From CAYNEI01 sp964396185 (lineage in GTDB: Archaea; Thermoplasmatota; SW-10-69-26): a stretch of DNA of 64,000 nucleotides. The stretch is taken from positions 1 through 64,000 of the forward strand of contig CAYNEI010000009.1 of the NCBI GenBank assembly GCA_964396185.1, given 5' to 3'. Within the stretch, counting starts at the first letter, position 1. Each line of letters begins with the position of its first letter. The translations under genes and the position numbers were made by a program. The notes beneath the pieces were generated by a model. The model worked only from the letters and a program-made list of their open reading frames with translations, was not told where the DNA came from and made no database searches. Of the stretch, positions 7,877 through 15,817 are shown in pieces.

Positions 7877-8521
7877 CTAACGGCGCAACCCAGAGCGGTC
7901 GTCAGCGCCGCGAGCGCTTGCCTCGGACGCCCCGGCCTGAGCGCCGGGTTCCGAGACGTCCGTCACCGTGGTGGCCAGGTGGCGCAACGCCGTGGTCTCC
8001 TGGCTCGTGTGCATGCCCGAGATGATGCGACCGACCGAGATGGAGCCCAACCGAGGCGCCATGCTCGAAAGCGCTTGGACCACCCGGTAGCAGCTGTTGA
8101 GCCCCTCGAGCAAGAGTAGGCTTGAGAGGGAGTCCACGAGCACGTAGTGCTCGGGCGCTCGCTCGATCAAGCCGGCCTGGGCCTCCGAGAGCCCGAGCAG
8201 CAAGCCATCAGGCCCGTCGGCCTCGACGAAGATCGTGGCCGGATCGGTGTGGGCCCACCCGACGCGGTGGGCATGCGAGTCGACGTAGACGATCAGCCCA
8301 TCCTGTTCGGCCTGCTGGACGTCCACCCCGTGGCGCTCCAGGGCAGCCCGGAACTGGGGCGTGGCCTGGTCGAGCAGCACCGCGATCACCGGCACCTCGC
8401 GCGAGATGGCATCGGCTGCGATGCGCTCGACAAGCGGAGCGCTCGGGCCGTGAGGCTCATCCAGGAACAGATGCAAGCCTGGTTGGCTCGGGACGACCCA
8501 CGCAGCGTCCTCTGGAGGCAC
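7877..8521 (-). CDS. KaiC/RAD55-like RecA-fold protein lacking a P-loop
   Basis: The likely start is GTG 8521 (214 residues); TTG 8530 and 8551 are alternatives. Extending further upstream would run into the PIN gene in antisense. The body looks like a RecA/KaiC core: a strand, then a position where the Walker A motif should be but reads DEPHGPSAPLVERI, then a strand ending YVDSH. A Walker B-like strand (EHYVLVDSLSSLLLLEG) and a serine/threonine-rich switch segment (SGMHTSQETTALRHL) follow. Loss of GKT/S suggests a non-ATPase sensor or scaffold. It lies 88 bases downstream of the PIN toxin. Confidence 0.6.
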   Translation of the reverse strand: MPPEDAAWVVPSQPGLHLFLDEPHGPSAPLVERIAADAISREVPVIAVLLDQATPQFRAALERHGVDVQQAEQDGLIVYVDSHAHRVGWAHTDPATIFVEADGPDGLLLGLSEAQAGLIERAPEHYVLVDSLSSLLLLEGLNSCYRVVQALSSMAPRLGSISVGRIISGMHTSQETTALRHLATTVTDVSEPGAQAGASEASARGADDRSGLRR

Positions 8522-8609
8522 ACCTACCAATGGCGTCTCGGGGCACTTCAAGGGTGGGGGTCGGGGAGCAGGGGCCCAAGGGGAACAAGTGCACTCGAGC
8601 AGCGGCTCG

Positions 8610-9011
8610 TCACGGGACCTCGTGGATCCGCTCGATGCCCGCCTTGTCGAAGTCGTCGTCGAAGCTGACGATGGCATCCAAGCCCTCGCGCTCGACGACG
8701 AGGAGCGCGTAGGCATCCGAGAGGCTCAAGCTGCCATCGAACCTGACGACGAGTTCCATGCTCTCGTCCAGATCCTCGGCGGTGGGCATATGCAGGACCA
8801 TGTCGTCGCGCATGGCCTCGTAGGCGTGGCGGGCAGCCGTACCGCCGCGTCTGGAACCCACGTTGGCGACGACCTCGGCCACGGCCAGGGCGTGGACGTG
8901 GAACGGCCGGCGGGCGTCGACCTCGGGCTTGAGGGCTTGGACTGCAAGGTGCCAGGGGTCGCGTGGGTCTGCCAGCGCGATCATGAACGAGGCGTCGATG
9001 AAGACCGGCAT
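8610..9011 (-). CDS. PIN-domain ribonuclease toxin (VapC-like)
   Basis: The 133-residue protein has a complete PIN fold. The first acidic residue is in FIDASFMIALAD, a Glu lies in the second helix (ALAVAEVVANVG), an Asp in SLSLSDAYALLV, and the last Asp in IVSFDDDFDKAG. These residues bind Mg2+ for cleavage of RNA, commonly tRNA or rRNA in VapC toxins. It follows the AbrB-type antitoxin by 25 bases with a GAGGAG Shine-Dalgarno-like sequence before ATG 9011. Confidence 0.9.
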   Translation of the reverse strand: MPVFIDASFMIALADPRDPWHLAVQALKPEVDARRPFHVHALAVAEVVANVGSRRGGTAARHAYEAMRDDMVLHMPTAEDLDESMELVVRFDGSLSLSDAYALLVVEREGLDAIVSFDDDFDKAGIERIHEVP

Positions 9012-9036
9012 CTAGGAGGGCTCCTCGAGCGTTAGG

Positions 9037-9273
9037 CTAGGTCTCTCCGCGCTGAGCACGCTTCTTGGCCTCCACCGCATCGCCCCCGCCAGCCCCGGGC
9101 GCGATCCCGACGATGTCCCAGAGGGTCTTCTTCCGGCGGAAGCGCACCCGCACCTCGCCGTCCTCGGTCTCCTCCCAGACGACGAGGTCGCCGGGCTCGA
9201 TGCCGAACTTGTGGCGCAGCTCGGCCGGCACCTGGGTCTGGTTCGCATCAGTGACCTTGGTGGACGTGGACAT
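9037..9273 (-). CDS. AbrB/SpoVT-type antitoxin (VapB/MazE-like)
   Basis: The 78-residue protein begins with a swapped-hairpin AbrB domain (TKVTDANQTQVPAELRHKFG, then GDLVVWEETEDGEVRVRF). This is the DNA-binding part of VapB/MazE antitoxins. The basic and alanine-rich tail would contact the PIN toxin. ATG 9273 is chosen because the AbrB domain starts there; upstream in-frame sequence is promoter and non-coding. It is the first gene of the toxin-antitoxin operon. Two copies of TACAATGTA at and just before the start codon are likely autoregulatory operators. Confidence 0.88.
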   Translation of the reverse strand: MSTSTKVTDANQTQVPAELRHKFGIEPGDLVVWEETEDGEVRVRFRRKKTLWDIVGIAPGAGGGDAVEAKKRAQRGET

Positions 9274-9310
9274 ACAATGTAGTTCTTCGTTTACAATGTA
9301 TATATGGGTT
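9273..9310 (-). promoter_or_regulatory. Toxin-antitoxin promoter with two operator copies
   Basis: TACAATGTA occurs at 9273-9281, touching the antitoxin start codon, and again at 9292-9300; the copies are spaced 19 bases (about two helical turns). The distal copy merges with the TATA box (CATATATACATT on the minus strand, 9297-9308). A near-palindromic site repeated at this spacing fits two AbrB dimers closing the promoter. Confidence 0.6.
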
Positions 9311-9716
9311 GTCCTTGTAGAGAGCATAGTCGTGACATCGCGGTCCCGGTCCATCGCTCCCGCGTCGGCCTTCGGCGCTCCGCGGGGCGATGGCCGGGCG
9401 CATCCCGACCGATCGCACCGGCTCTCGCGGTTGGGCGGGCGCGCTCGGTCGGGGTGCTTCCACGCCGGCGCCGCGGTGTCGACCGGCCTGGAAGTGGGCC
9501 TAGGCGGATTCGAACCGCGAGGGTCCGAGCTCGGCGCCGCTGTATCGACCGAGCTCGGGCTTCTCCCGAACCTGGTGCGGTTGGGGGGTTCGGGCTCGCC
9601 TTCGCGCCCGGCGAGACCGAGAAACGGGTGCGAAGGCCCCACGAGCCGGATCGATTGTAGCAGGCTCGTGAGGGTTCGAATCCGCCTCTCTGGACCTTGG
9701 TCGCGATCTGGGTCTA
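9311..9716. other. Gene-free GC-rich tract between the antitoxin promoter and tRNA-Met
   Basis: No supportable coding region lies here. It contains a 22-bp exact copy of the tRNA-Met 3' end at 9495-9516, an inverted 15-bp copy of its T-arm (AGGCGGATTCGAACC reversed) at 9673-9687, and two versions of CGGCGCCGC.GT.TCGACCG near 9470 and 9533. The whole looks like recombination debris next to a tRNA. Confidence 0.55.
9495..9516 (-). repeat. 22-bp exact duplicate of the tRNA-Met 3' end
   Basis: Identical to 9717-9738, covering the discriminator base, the 3' acceptor strand and most of the T-arm of the tRNA-Met gene, in the same orientation and 222 bases apart. Copies of a tRNA 3' end are typical footprints of integrase attachment sites; no integrase is present in the window. 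Confidence 0.65.
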
Positions 9717-9790
9717 TGGGCCTAGGCGGATTCGAACCACCGACCGACGGGTTATGAGCCCGTCGCTCTACCAGGCTAAGCTATAGGCCC
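9717..9790 (-). tRNA. tRNA-Met (anticodon CAT)
   Basis: A full cloverleaf can be drawn on the minus strand. The acceptor GGGCCTA pairs perfectly with TAGGCCC, the D-stem is GCTT/GAGC, the anticodon stem is ACGGG/CCCGT around CTCATAA, and the T-arm is GGTGG-TTCGAAT-CCGCC. The discriminator is A73 and CCA is not encoded. The three G:C pairs next to the anticodon loop are initiator-like, whereas G1:C72 and the ordinary T-loop favour an elongator. A CAU isoleucine tRNA is also possible, so the exact role is unresolved. Confidence 0.9.
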
Positions 9791-9840
9791 GCGAGCCGGC
9801 CAACCCATCTCCTCTGCTTAGGCTTGCCGAAGCCATGGAC

Positions 9841-9856
9841 CCCGGCTTGAGCCGGG
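9841..9856 (-). terminator. Hairpin downstream of the 773-residue membrane protein gene
   Basis: CCCGGC-TTGA-GCCGGG forms a perfect 6-bp stem 17 bases after the stop codon at 9873, nested within a longer imperfect GGACCCCGG/CCGGGGTC pairing (9837-9875). No T-run follows on the minus strand, so termination is plausible but not shown. Confidence 0.35.
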
Positions 9857-9872
9857 TTGAGCCTGTCCGGGG

Positions 9873-12194
9873 TCAGCTACCGCCGTCCTCGCTCGGCTTG
9901 CTTCGCCGGCGCGTGCTGATGAGCAGGGCCACCAGGTAACCGGCGACCACGGAGAGCGCGAAGGGGAGCACCGGGCTGTCCATCAGGGTGAGCAGCACCA
10001 CCAGGGCCACGATGAAGGTCAGTGCGCCCCACGCGATGCTGGCCAAGAGCTTCGGCTTCTCCCGCATCTGCACGGTCGCGCGCACCGGGGTGCGCTCGAC
10101 GCCCACGGTGCGGAAGAGGAGCACCGGGATCCAGGCCCAGAGCAACAGCCCGGCAGCCAGGGTGAGCGAGAGCGGCAGGCCCGCCTCGGTCCCCAGTCCG
10201 ATGTCCTCCCCAACGATGGGCAGGGATTGGAGCGCGAACCCGGTGAAGATGCCGACCCCGAGCCAGATGGCCAGGATGACGGCGACCTTGAACAGGTCCT
10301 TGGTGGTGCGCATACGGGCGAGCACGTCCTCGTCCCAGCCCCGGAACTGGGCCAACACGATGGTCGTGGCCACGCCCGAGAGCAGCGCGATGAAGAACGG
10401 GAAGCCGAACAGGTCGTTGCCCACGGCCGAGAGCGCAGCCGCAGAGGCGTACAGGCCGAGCAGGAAGCCGCCCAGGAAGGCGAAGACGAGGATCACGGTG
10501 CGAGCGCGGCGCTTCTCGTCGGCGGCTTCGAGCACATCGTCCCCAAGGGCCAGATCACGAGAGAGGGCAGCCACGGCCACCAGCCCCACCACAGCCCCCA
10601 GGGCAAACGCCAGGCCCACGTTTTCCAGGAAGGTGCCGATGGCGATGGTCGCGTAGAGGAAGGCGAGGGTGAACACGGCAGCGATGACCGCCATCTCGGC
10701 CCACCACGGGAGCTCGGCCACCGTGGCCCGCATCCCGGTGATCAGGCCCGTGGTATGGGCGATGAGGTAGTTCACGCCAGCCGCGGCCAGCACGCTGACC
10801 AGGAAGGCGATGCGCACCTCGTCGAGGGCCAGCCCGATGGCCAGGAACGTGACGATGAGCGTGGAGAAGAAGACGAGGCCTAGGATCAACGCCTCGCCCA
10901 GGGCTCCGTAGGACTCGAACTCCTCACCCAGGCCCTCGCCGAGGTCCAGGGTCCAGATGAGCAGGCCGAGCACGAGACCAGCGAGGAGCATGCCGGCCAG
11001 GATCGCCAGCTCGACGATCTGGGCGGAGAGCGCGATGCCGAAGTACGCGTAGAGGGCCAGGAGCAGGAAGGTGGCCAGGAAGATGCCCATGCGGGCGGGG
11101 AGGCGTTGCTTGCGCACGATGCCGGGGATGTCCTGGGTGATGCCGAACGGGATCCCGGCAAGCAGGAAGAGCGCGAGCCCCGCGGGTAGACTGATGACGT
11201 AGGCGAGCTCGAAGTTGCTCGTGAGCACGACGATGGCCAGGAAGATCAAGGCCACCGAGAGGGGGAAGATGGGCAGCACGGCGAGCACCCGGTTGCCCTC
11301 GCCCAGGGAGACGAAGCTGGCCCAGAGATCACGCCAGGTGCGCACGGCGAAGGTGACCGGGAGGAGCACGATCAGCGCGGCCACCAGTGAGAACGAGTAG
11401 CCCACGGTGGCGCTCTCGAGCACGCTGCCGTCTTCGGCGATGGTGCGCAGGCCGGGGCCGATGATCAACGCGAAGTAGAGCGTGAGCAGGACGAGCAGGA
11501 TCGTGGAGGCCAGCAGGCGCAGGCCCCAGTGCCACTCAAGGATCTCGGCTTTCGCATCCTTCCCCCAGCCCGTGAAGAACGAGGTGACACCGGCGCCCAG
11601 GATCAGGGCGGGCAGAAAGATGGCCAACCCGATGATGGCCTCCTCTAGCAGCATGAGGCCGAGCAGGAACCCGATGAGCCCGCTGGCCAATCCGATGGCC
11701 GCGAGGCCGATCAGCCGTGCAGCACCCGTGGAGTCCCGGACCCGTTGTGGGACATCGGAGAGCAGGCCCGTGAACCACACGATGGCACCGGTGGCAGCCG
11801 CCGAGACGAACACGACGGCCAGGATCATGAGCACGAAGACCTCGATCAGAGGGCCGAAGATGACCACGGAGAGCAGGAAGAGCACCGCGAAGACCGGGAT
11901 CACGAGCAGAAGCCGAGCCCAGAGGGGCGCGCGCTTGCGTGCGGTGTCCACGCGTTCGAGCAGGCCGAGCGTGTGGCCGATGGCACCCGTCGCTGCGAGC
12001 CCGAGGATCGGACCGGCGATGAGCGCGATGGTGAAGCTGTCCGTCGGGAAGGCCACTAGCAGGAAACAGAGGAACGAGAGGATGGGCCAGAGAACGAGCA
12101 GGATCCCCGCCGAGGCCCACGTGTTCCCGGCCGCCTTGTCGAGCCAGCCGTCCTCCTGCTCGGAGCCGGTGGAGGCGGCGGGCTCATCTGCCAT
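9873..12194 (-). CDS. Very large polytopic membrane protein with internal repeats
   Basis: The 773-residue protein has roughly 20 hydrophobic segments and no recognisable domain. The N-terminal 25 residues and the C-terminal tail (STRRRSKPSEDGGS) are hydrophilic. The core seems to be several repeats of two to three helices followed by a short acidic/charged loop (LLERVDTARKR, LLSDVPQRVRD, GWGKDAKAEIL, LDLGEGLGEEF, LALGDDVLEAAD, GWDEDVLARMR). Very few polar residues fall within the membrane, which argues against a classic transporter. A TATA box (CCTTTTATCC, 12220-12229) lies at near-leaderless distance from ATG 12194. Confidence 0.8.
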   Translation of the reverse strand: MADEPAASTGSEQEDGWLDKAAGNTWASAGILLVLWPILSFLCFLLVAFPTDSFTIALIAGPILGLAATGAIGHTLGLLERVDTARKRAPLWARLLLVIPVFAVLFLLSVVIFGPLIEVFVLMILAVVFVSAAATGAIVWFTGLLSDVPQRVRDSTGAARLIGLAAIGLASGLIGFLLGLMLLEEAIIGLAIFLPALILGAGVTSFFTGWGKDAKAEILEWHWGLRLLASTILLVLLTLYFALIIGPGLRTIAEDGSVLESATVGYSFSLVAALIVLLPVTFAVRTWRDLWASFVSLGEGNRVLAVLPIFPLSVALIFLAIVVLTSNFELAYVISLPAGLALFLLAGIPFGITQDIPGIVRKQRLPARMGIFLATFLLLALYAYFGIALSAQIVELAILAGMLLAGLVLGLLIWTLDLGEGLGEEFESYGALGEALILGLVFFSTLIVTFLAIGLALDEVRIAFLVSVLAAAGVNYLIAHTTGLITGMRATVAELPWWAEMAVIAAVFTLAFLYATIAIGTFLENVGLAFALGAVVGLVAVAALSRDLALGDDVLEAADEKRRARTVILVFAFLGGFLLGLYASAAALSAVGNDLFGFPFFIALLSGVATTIVLAQFRGWDEDVLARMRTTKDLFKVAVILAIWLGVGIFTGFALQSLPIVGEDIGLGTEAGLPLSLTLAAGLLLWAWIPVLLFRTVGVERTPVRATVQMREKPKLLASIAWGALTFIVALVVLLTLMDSPVLPFALSVVAGYLVALLISTRRRSKPSEDGGS

Positions 12195-12326
12195 ACGCGC
12201 GGCTCAAAAAGGTCCCTGGATAAAAGGATGCCGAGGAGGAAGTTGGAACGTCGGGTCCGACGCCCCGCCCCACGCCGCTCCCTGGAGGAAGCACTTGAGG
12301 TTGAGTCAAACGTCCCACCCACAAAG

Positions 12327-12440
12327 GTTATAAGCCCACCCCGGTACTCCAGCAGCGAGTTACAACGCGGCCCTGTCAGGGACACGCGGTCTCCGAACCG
12401 CAACGGCCTTGAACAGAACCCCGCGTTGGACCTCGGAGGA
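12327..12440 (+). promoter_or_regulatory. TATA box and Shine-Dalgarno site for the envelope operon at 12450
   Basis: AGGTTATAAGCCC (12327-12339) is a strong TATA element that would place the start site near 12359, leaving a leader of about 90 bases. GGAGG at 12436-12440 sits 9 bases before ATG 12450. This is one of the few genes here with both a long leader and a clear Shine-Dalgarno sequence. Confidence 0.55.
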
Positions 12441-12449
12441 TAACGCACT

Positions 12450-13373
12450 ATGGTGGCACGCAAGCTGATGGTGATTGCCCTGCTCGTACCGGCCTTCATG
12501 GCTTTGGTCGCCTCGCCGGCCTCAGCGCAGGGCGGCGGCTCTGTCCAAATCGACTGCTCGAACGGTCCCCAACAGATTCAACCTCTGGGGGCGCCTGGCC
12601 AATGGGACTGCACGGCCCAGATCCAGTTCCCGCGAGGCCTTGGCGACCCAACGATCTTCTACACGCTGACGCTGCGTGACCAAGATAGCCCCTCGTGGGC
12701 GAACGTCATCATCTCACCAGGCGCGATCTCGGGCCAGTGGGAAGGGGATGGCGAGACCACGCAGACCCGGAACTTCAAGCTCTCCGTGGGCTTGACCGCC
12801 AACGCGCCGGCCTTCGAGCCAACACGCGTAACCATCGGCGGCGAGATGGACACCAGTGGCAGCCCACAGCAGTTCACTGTCGCCCAGACCCAGATCACGG
12901 TCACGCCGGGCTACTTCAACCTGTACAACGTACGCATGGACAAGAAGATCGGCCAGGGCGGTCCCCAGGACTCGGTCGACTACCCGATCCAGATCGACAA
13001 CTTCAGCAACGGCCAGACCCGCTTCGAGTTCGAGCTCGTGAGCGATGAGGTCCCGACAGGCTTCCAGCCCGTCGTGCCCGAGCCCGTGGTGCTGGAAAGC
13101 CAAGCTGGCGGCGGCGAGCAGACCCAGGGTCAAGTGACCTTCTCGGTCTACACGCCCTTCCAGAACGGCTACGTGAACGACGTTGGTGCGATCCAGCTCC
13201 GAGTCAAGAGCTTCTACGCGCCGGACACGTCGATCCAGGGTGCGACCTCCCAGGTCTCCACTCTGACCCAGGCCCGCGGGTTCTACGTCCCCGGTCCAGC
13301 CGCGCCGTTGCTCGTGCTCGGTGTGCTCGGTGCCGCCGTGGGCATGGCCAAGGTCCGCGGTCCCGACGAGTAG
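12450..13373 (+). CDS. Secreted, C-terminally anchored envelope protein
   Basis: The 307-residue protein has a classic signal peptide (KLMVIALLVPAFMALVASPA, cleavage after ASAQ) and an all-beta extracellular body. It ends in a membrane anchor that begins PGPAAPLLVLGVLGAAVG followed by a short basic/acidic tail. The PGP...hydrophobic...tail layout resembles archaeal PGF-CTERM sorting signals. The function is unknown. It leads a cluster of four envelope genes (12450-16905), with the next start 19 bases downstream of its stop. Confidence 0.78.
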   Translation: MVARKLMVIALLVPAFMALVASPASAQGGGSVQIDCSNGPQQIQPLGAPGQWDCTAQIQFPRGLGDPTIFYTLTLRDQDSPSWANVIISPGAISGQWEGDGETTQTRNFKLSVGLTANAPAFEPTRVTIGGEMDTSGSPQQFTVAQTQITVTPGYFNLYNVRMDKKIGQGGPQDSVDYPIQIDNFSNGQTRFEFELVSDEVPTGFQPVVPEPVVLESQAGGGEQTQGQVTFSVYTPFQNGYVNDVGAIQLRVKSFYAPDTSIQGATSQVSTLTQARGFYVPGPAAPLLVLGVLGAAVGMAKVRGPDE

Positions 13374-13392
13374 CTAACCAGTTGGTGCCACC

Positions 13393-14901
13393 ATGGATGG
13401 GAACAGGGCCCGCGGCCACCGTGACGCCCTGTTCTCCATCCTCCTTCTCCTTCTCGCGTCGTTGGCCGCTCCGGCGGTCACGGCGCAAGACCCACCTGAC
13501 CCTTCACAGGCAGGGCGTTGGTTCGGCGTCGTCGTCACACCAGACCGCGGCGCTGTCCACGTGCCGTACATGCAGAACACGCTCGTGAACTTGACCCTGC
13601 TAGACGTGAGCAAGGGGGACGGAGAGCCACTCTCGTCGGGTCGAATCCTTCTTCAGGTAGACGTTCTCGGAGAGGATAGCCAAGGCTGGGAGGCTTCGTT
13701 GACGACCTCGGCCGTAACGACGCGACCCGGGCAGACCCACACGGTCGGCCTCTTCATCGAGGCAGGAGCCATCATCACCGAACCCACCGCAGAGGTCCTC
13801 ATCACGGCACGCTACGATGCTAGGATTGGCCAGGACTTCGAGACCAACCTCACGATCCTGGCAGTCGCACAGCCGAATCCCATCGTCACCCTCCGCTTCG
13901 AAGGAACCTTCCCAGAGTTCTCCCCCGACGAGGAGAAGCGTGTCGGGTTAACCGTCACGAACCAAGACTACTACCCGAACATGATCCTCTTCGACGTTCA
14001 AGCCCCTGAGGGTTGGATCATCTCGCCACCGAGCTCCATCCAGCTCGGACCGGGTGAAGAAAGGCAGGTGTTCTTCGACGTCAAAGCGCCCCAGGACCCT
14101 TGGTTCCGCCTCAACCCAACCAGCGATGTCTTCCTCGTCACAGCCGAAACCAGCCAGGCTGGTGGGAACCAACACACCGTTGCGATCCCGACCCCCCTGA
14201 CAGGGTACTTCCTCCCCGGCTGGGTCATGCCCCACATCGTGCTCTTCTTCCTGGGCGCTGCCGTGCTGGCCAAGCGCTCCAAGGACAAGCACGAGGAGCG
14301 CAAGCTCGAGAAAGGCAAGCCGTCCTACCCTGGCCTCCCGGTCGAAAAGGAGGCCGAGCTCGAGGCGCTCAAGCAGACCGATCCCGACAAGGCCGAGCGC
14401 ATGGAGGAGCGGTTGAAAGAGCTCCACGGGAAACGCTTGGCCGCCTGGAAGCAGGTCTACAAGCAGCGCAAGGAGAAGGAGAAGGAGCTGCGCGAGCGCG
14501 AGAGGGAGCGCCACGACGCGATCCTTCGCGAGCAGAAGAAGCAAGAGCGGGAACGCAAGAAGGCCGAGAAGGCCCGGCGCAAGAAATTGGCCAAGCTGCG
14601 CAAGCAGAAGCGCAAGAAGCGAAAGCGCCTAGAGCGCAAGCAACGCAAGGCCGAGAAGCGCGCAGCCAAGGCCCGGCGCGAAGAGGAGAAGCGCCTGGCC
14701 AAGCAGATGCGCAAGAAGGAGAAGCAGAAGGAGAAGCGCCTGGAGGAGCTCGAGGAGAAGCGCGCCAAGCTCCGCAAGGAGCAGGAGAAGCAGAAGCGCA
14801 AGGAGCTTGAAACCAAGCGCAAGCGCCTCGAGAAGCTTCGCAAGAAGAAAGAGCGAGGCGACGACAGCGACTCCCCCGCGTGGAAGTTCTGGAGGACCTG
14901 A
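13393..14901 (+). CDS. Single-span membrane protein with NEW3-like ectodomain and long basic cytoplasmic helix
   Basis: The 502-residue protein has a signal peptide ending at about residue 35 (AAPAVTAQ). The extracellular part contains an Ig-like region similar to NEW3/alpha-galactosidase-associated domains (LTVTNQDYYPNMILFDVQ, then APEGWIISPPSSIQLGPGEE). One transmembrane helix lies near residues 275-297. The last ~190 residues, from about 305 on, are almost only K, R, E, A, L and Q: a highly charged, net-basic single alpha helix or coiled coil. That tail would lie in the cytoplasm and could bind nucleic acid, ribosomes or acidic lipid; this is inference. It ends in SPAWKFWRT. Confidence 0.8.
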   Translation: MDGNRARGHRDALFSILLLLLASLAAPAVTAQDPPDPSQAGRWFGVVVTPDRGAVHVPYMQNTLVNLTLLDVSKGDGEPLSSGRILLQVDVLGEDSQGWEASLTTSAVTTRPGQTHTVGLFIEAGAIITEPTAEVLITARYDARIGQDFETNLTILAVAQPNPIVTLRFEGTFPEFSPDEEKRVGLTVTNQDYYPNMILFDVQAPEGWIISPPSSIQLGPGEERQVFFDVKAPQDPWFRLNPTSDVFLVTAETSQAGGNQHTVAIPTPLTGYFLPGWVMPHIVLFFLGAAVLAKRSKDKHEERKLEKGKPSYPGLPVEKEAELEALKQTDPDKAERMEERLKELHGKRLAAWKQVYKQRKEKEKELRERERERHDAILREQKKQERERKKAEKARRKKLAKLRKQKRKKRKRLERKQRKAEKRAAKARREEEKRLAKQMRKKEKQKEKRLEELEEKRAKLRKEQEKQKRKELETKRKRLEKLRKKKERGDDSDSPAWKFWRT

Positions 14902-14983
14902 GCCGCATGGCCGTTGATCCCCTCGGGGCCACCTTCATGTACCGTCGGGTCAGGTGTCAAGTACGTCGTCGCGTCGCGCGTAG

Positions 14984-15817
14984 GTGAGAACCGTGCTCTG
15001 GGACCGAGTGAAAGCACACTGGCGCAAGCTCGCCGTCGTCTTGGCCGTCATCCTCATCGTCCCACCGACCATGGGCGGTTTGACCGGCACCGACCAGCTC
15101 ATCGTCTCCGCCGTGGCCCCAGAGAAAGGCGATACGATGACGGTCTCGATCGCAGCCAAGCAGAACCTTCTCTCGAAATGCAGTGGCAGCGCCACCGTCG
15201 AGGTCCTCAAAGGCGAGATCATCGTGTTCTCCGAGATCTTCGGAGATGTCCCCATGGATGGCTGCCGCGGATCCATCGACATCCCCTACCACAAGTTCGC
15301 CGACCGCAACGGCCAGTACACCGTACGAGCCAACTACGACGGCATCGTCTCCGAGGAGCGCATCCAGGTCAGCAAGGTCGTGAACTGGGTGCTCGTGCGC
15401 GCCTTCCCAGACGACGAGAACCAGCGCACCCGGATCGACGTGGCCTTCGATGCGATCAAGGGCCAGCCACTCTCCAGCGGCATCTTCTCCTCCGGCACCC
15501 TCGTGCTCGAGATCCGCTGGGAGACGTGCGAGCAGGATCCGATCGATCGACTGCTCTCGGGTGGGGAGGAGTGCACCGCCCACCGAAACGTCGTCTGGTC
15601 AGCAGAGATCCCCATCGAGGACGAAGCCAGCACCCACGTCTTCGTCCCCTGGGAGAGCCTCGCTGGCGAGGACGAGGATGATCCCCACGAGGGCTACTAC
15701 AACGTCACCGCCACCTACCACAACCAGGAGGCGAAAGCCAACTTCAACGTCCCCATGGACCCGACGGTCTACCGCGAGGACCCGCCTGGGAACTGGTTCG
15801 AGGTGGACTACCCGTGA
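14984..15817 (+). CDS. Secreted or N-anchored beta-rich protein, unknown function
   Basis: The 277-residue protein starts with GTG 14984; a second in-frame GTG at 14993 follows a GGTGAG Shine-Dalgarno-like sequence. A single hydrophobic N-terminal segment (KLAVVLAVILIVPPTMGG) follows positively charged residues and acts as a signal or anchor. The rest is soluble and beta-rich, with five cysteines arranged for extracellular disulfides and an acidic patch (GEDEDDPHE). Its TGA overlaps the GTG of the next gene as GTGA, so the two are coupled. Confidence 0.7.
   Translation: MRTVLWDRVKAHWRKLAVVLAVILIVPPTMGGLTGTDQLIVSAVAPEKGDTMTVSIAAKQNLLSKCSGSATVEVLKGEIIVFSEIFGDVPMDGCRGSIDIPYHKFADRNGQYTVRANYDGIVSEERIQVSKVVNWVLVRAFPDDENQRTRIDVAFDAIKGQPLSSGIFSSGTLVLEIRWETCEQDPIDRLLSGGEECTAHRNVVWSAEIPIEDEASTHVFVPWESLAGEDEDDPHEGYYNVTATYHNQEAKANFNVPMDPTVYREDPPGNWFEVDYP

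Noticed and set aside
8522..8716. N-terminal extension of the KaiC-like protein to 8716
   Set aside because: It would be antisense to the well-supported PIN gene and reads as a Ser/Arg/Thr-rich shadow.
9660..9700. A possible second tRNA on the plus strand, because GGTTCGAATCC appears
   Set aside because: The flanking T-stem has mismatches, no acceptor partner or anticodon arm can be drawn, and the 15-mer is simply an inverted copy of the tRNA-Met T-arm.
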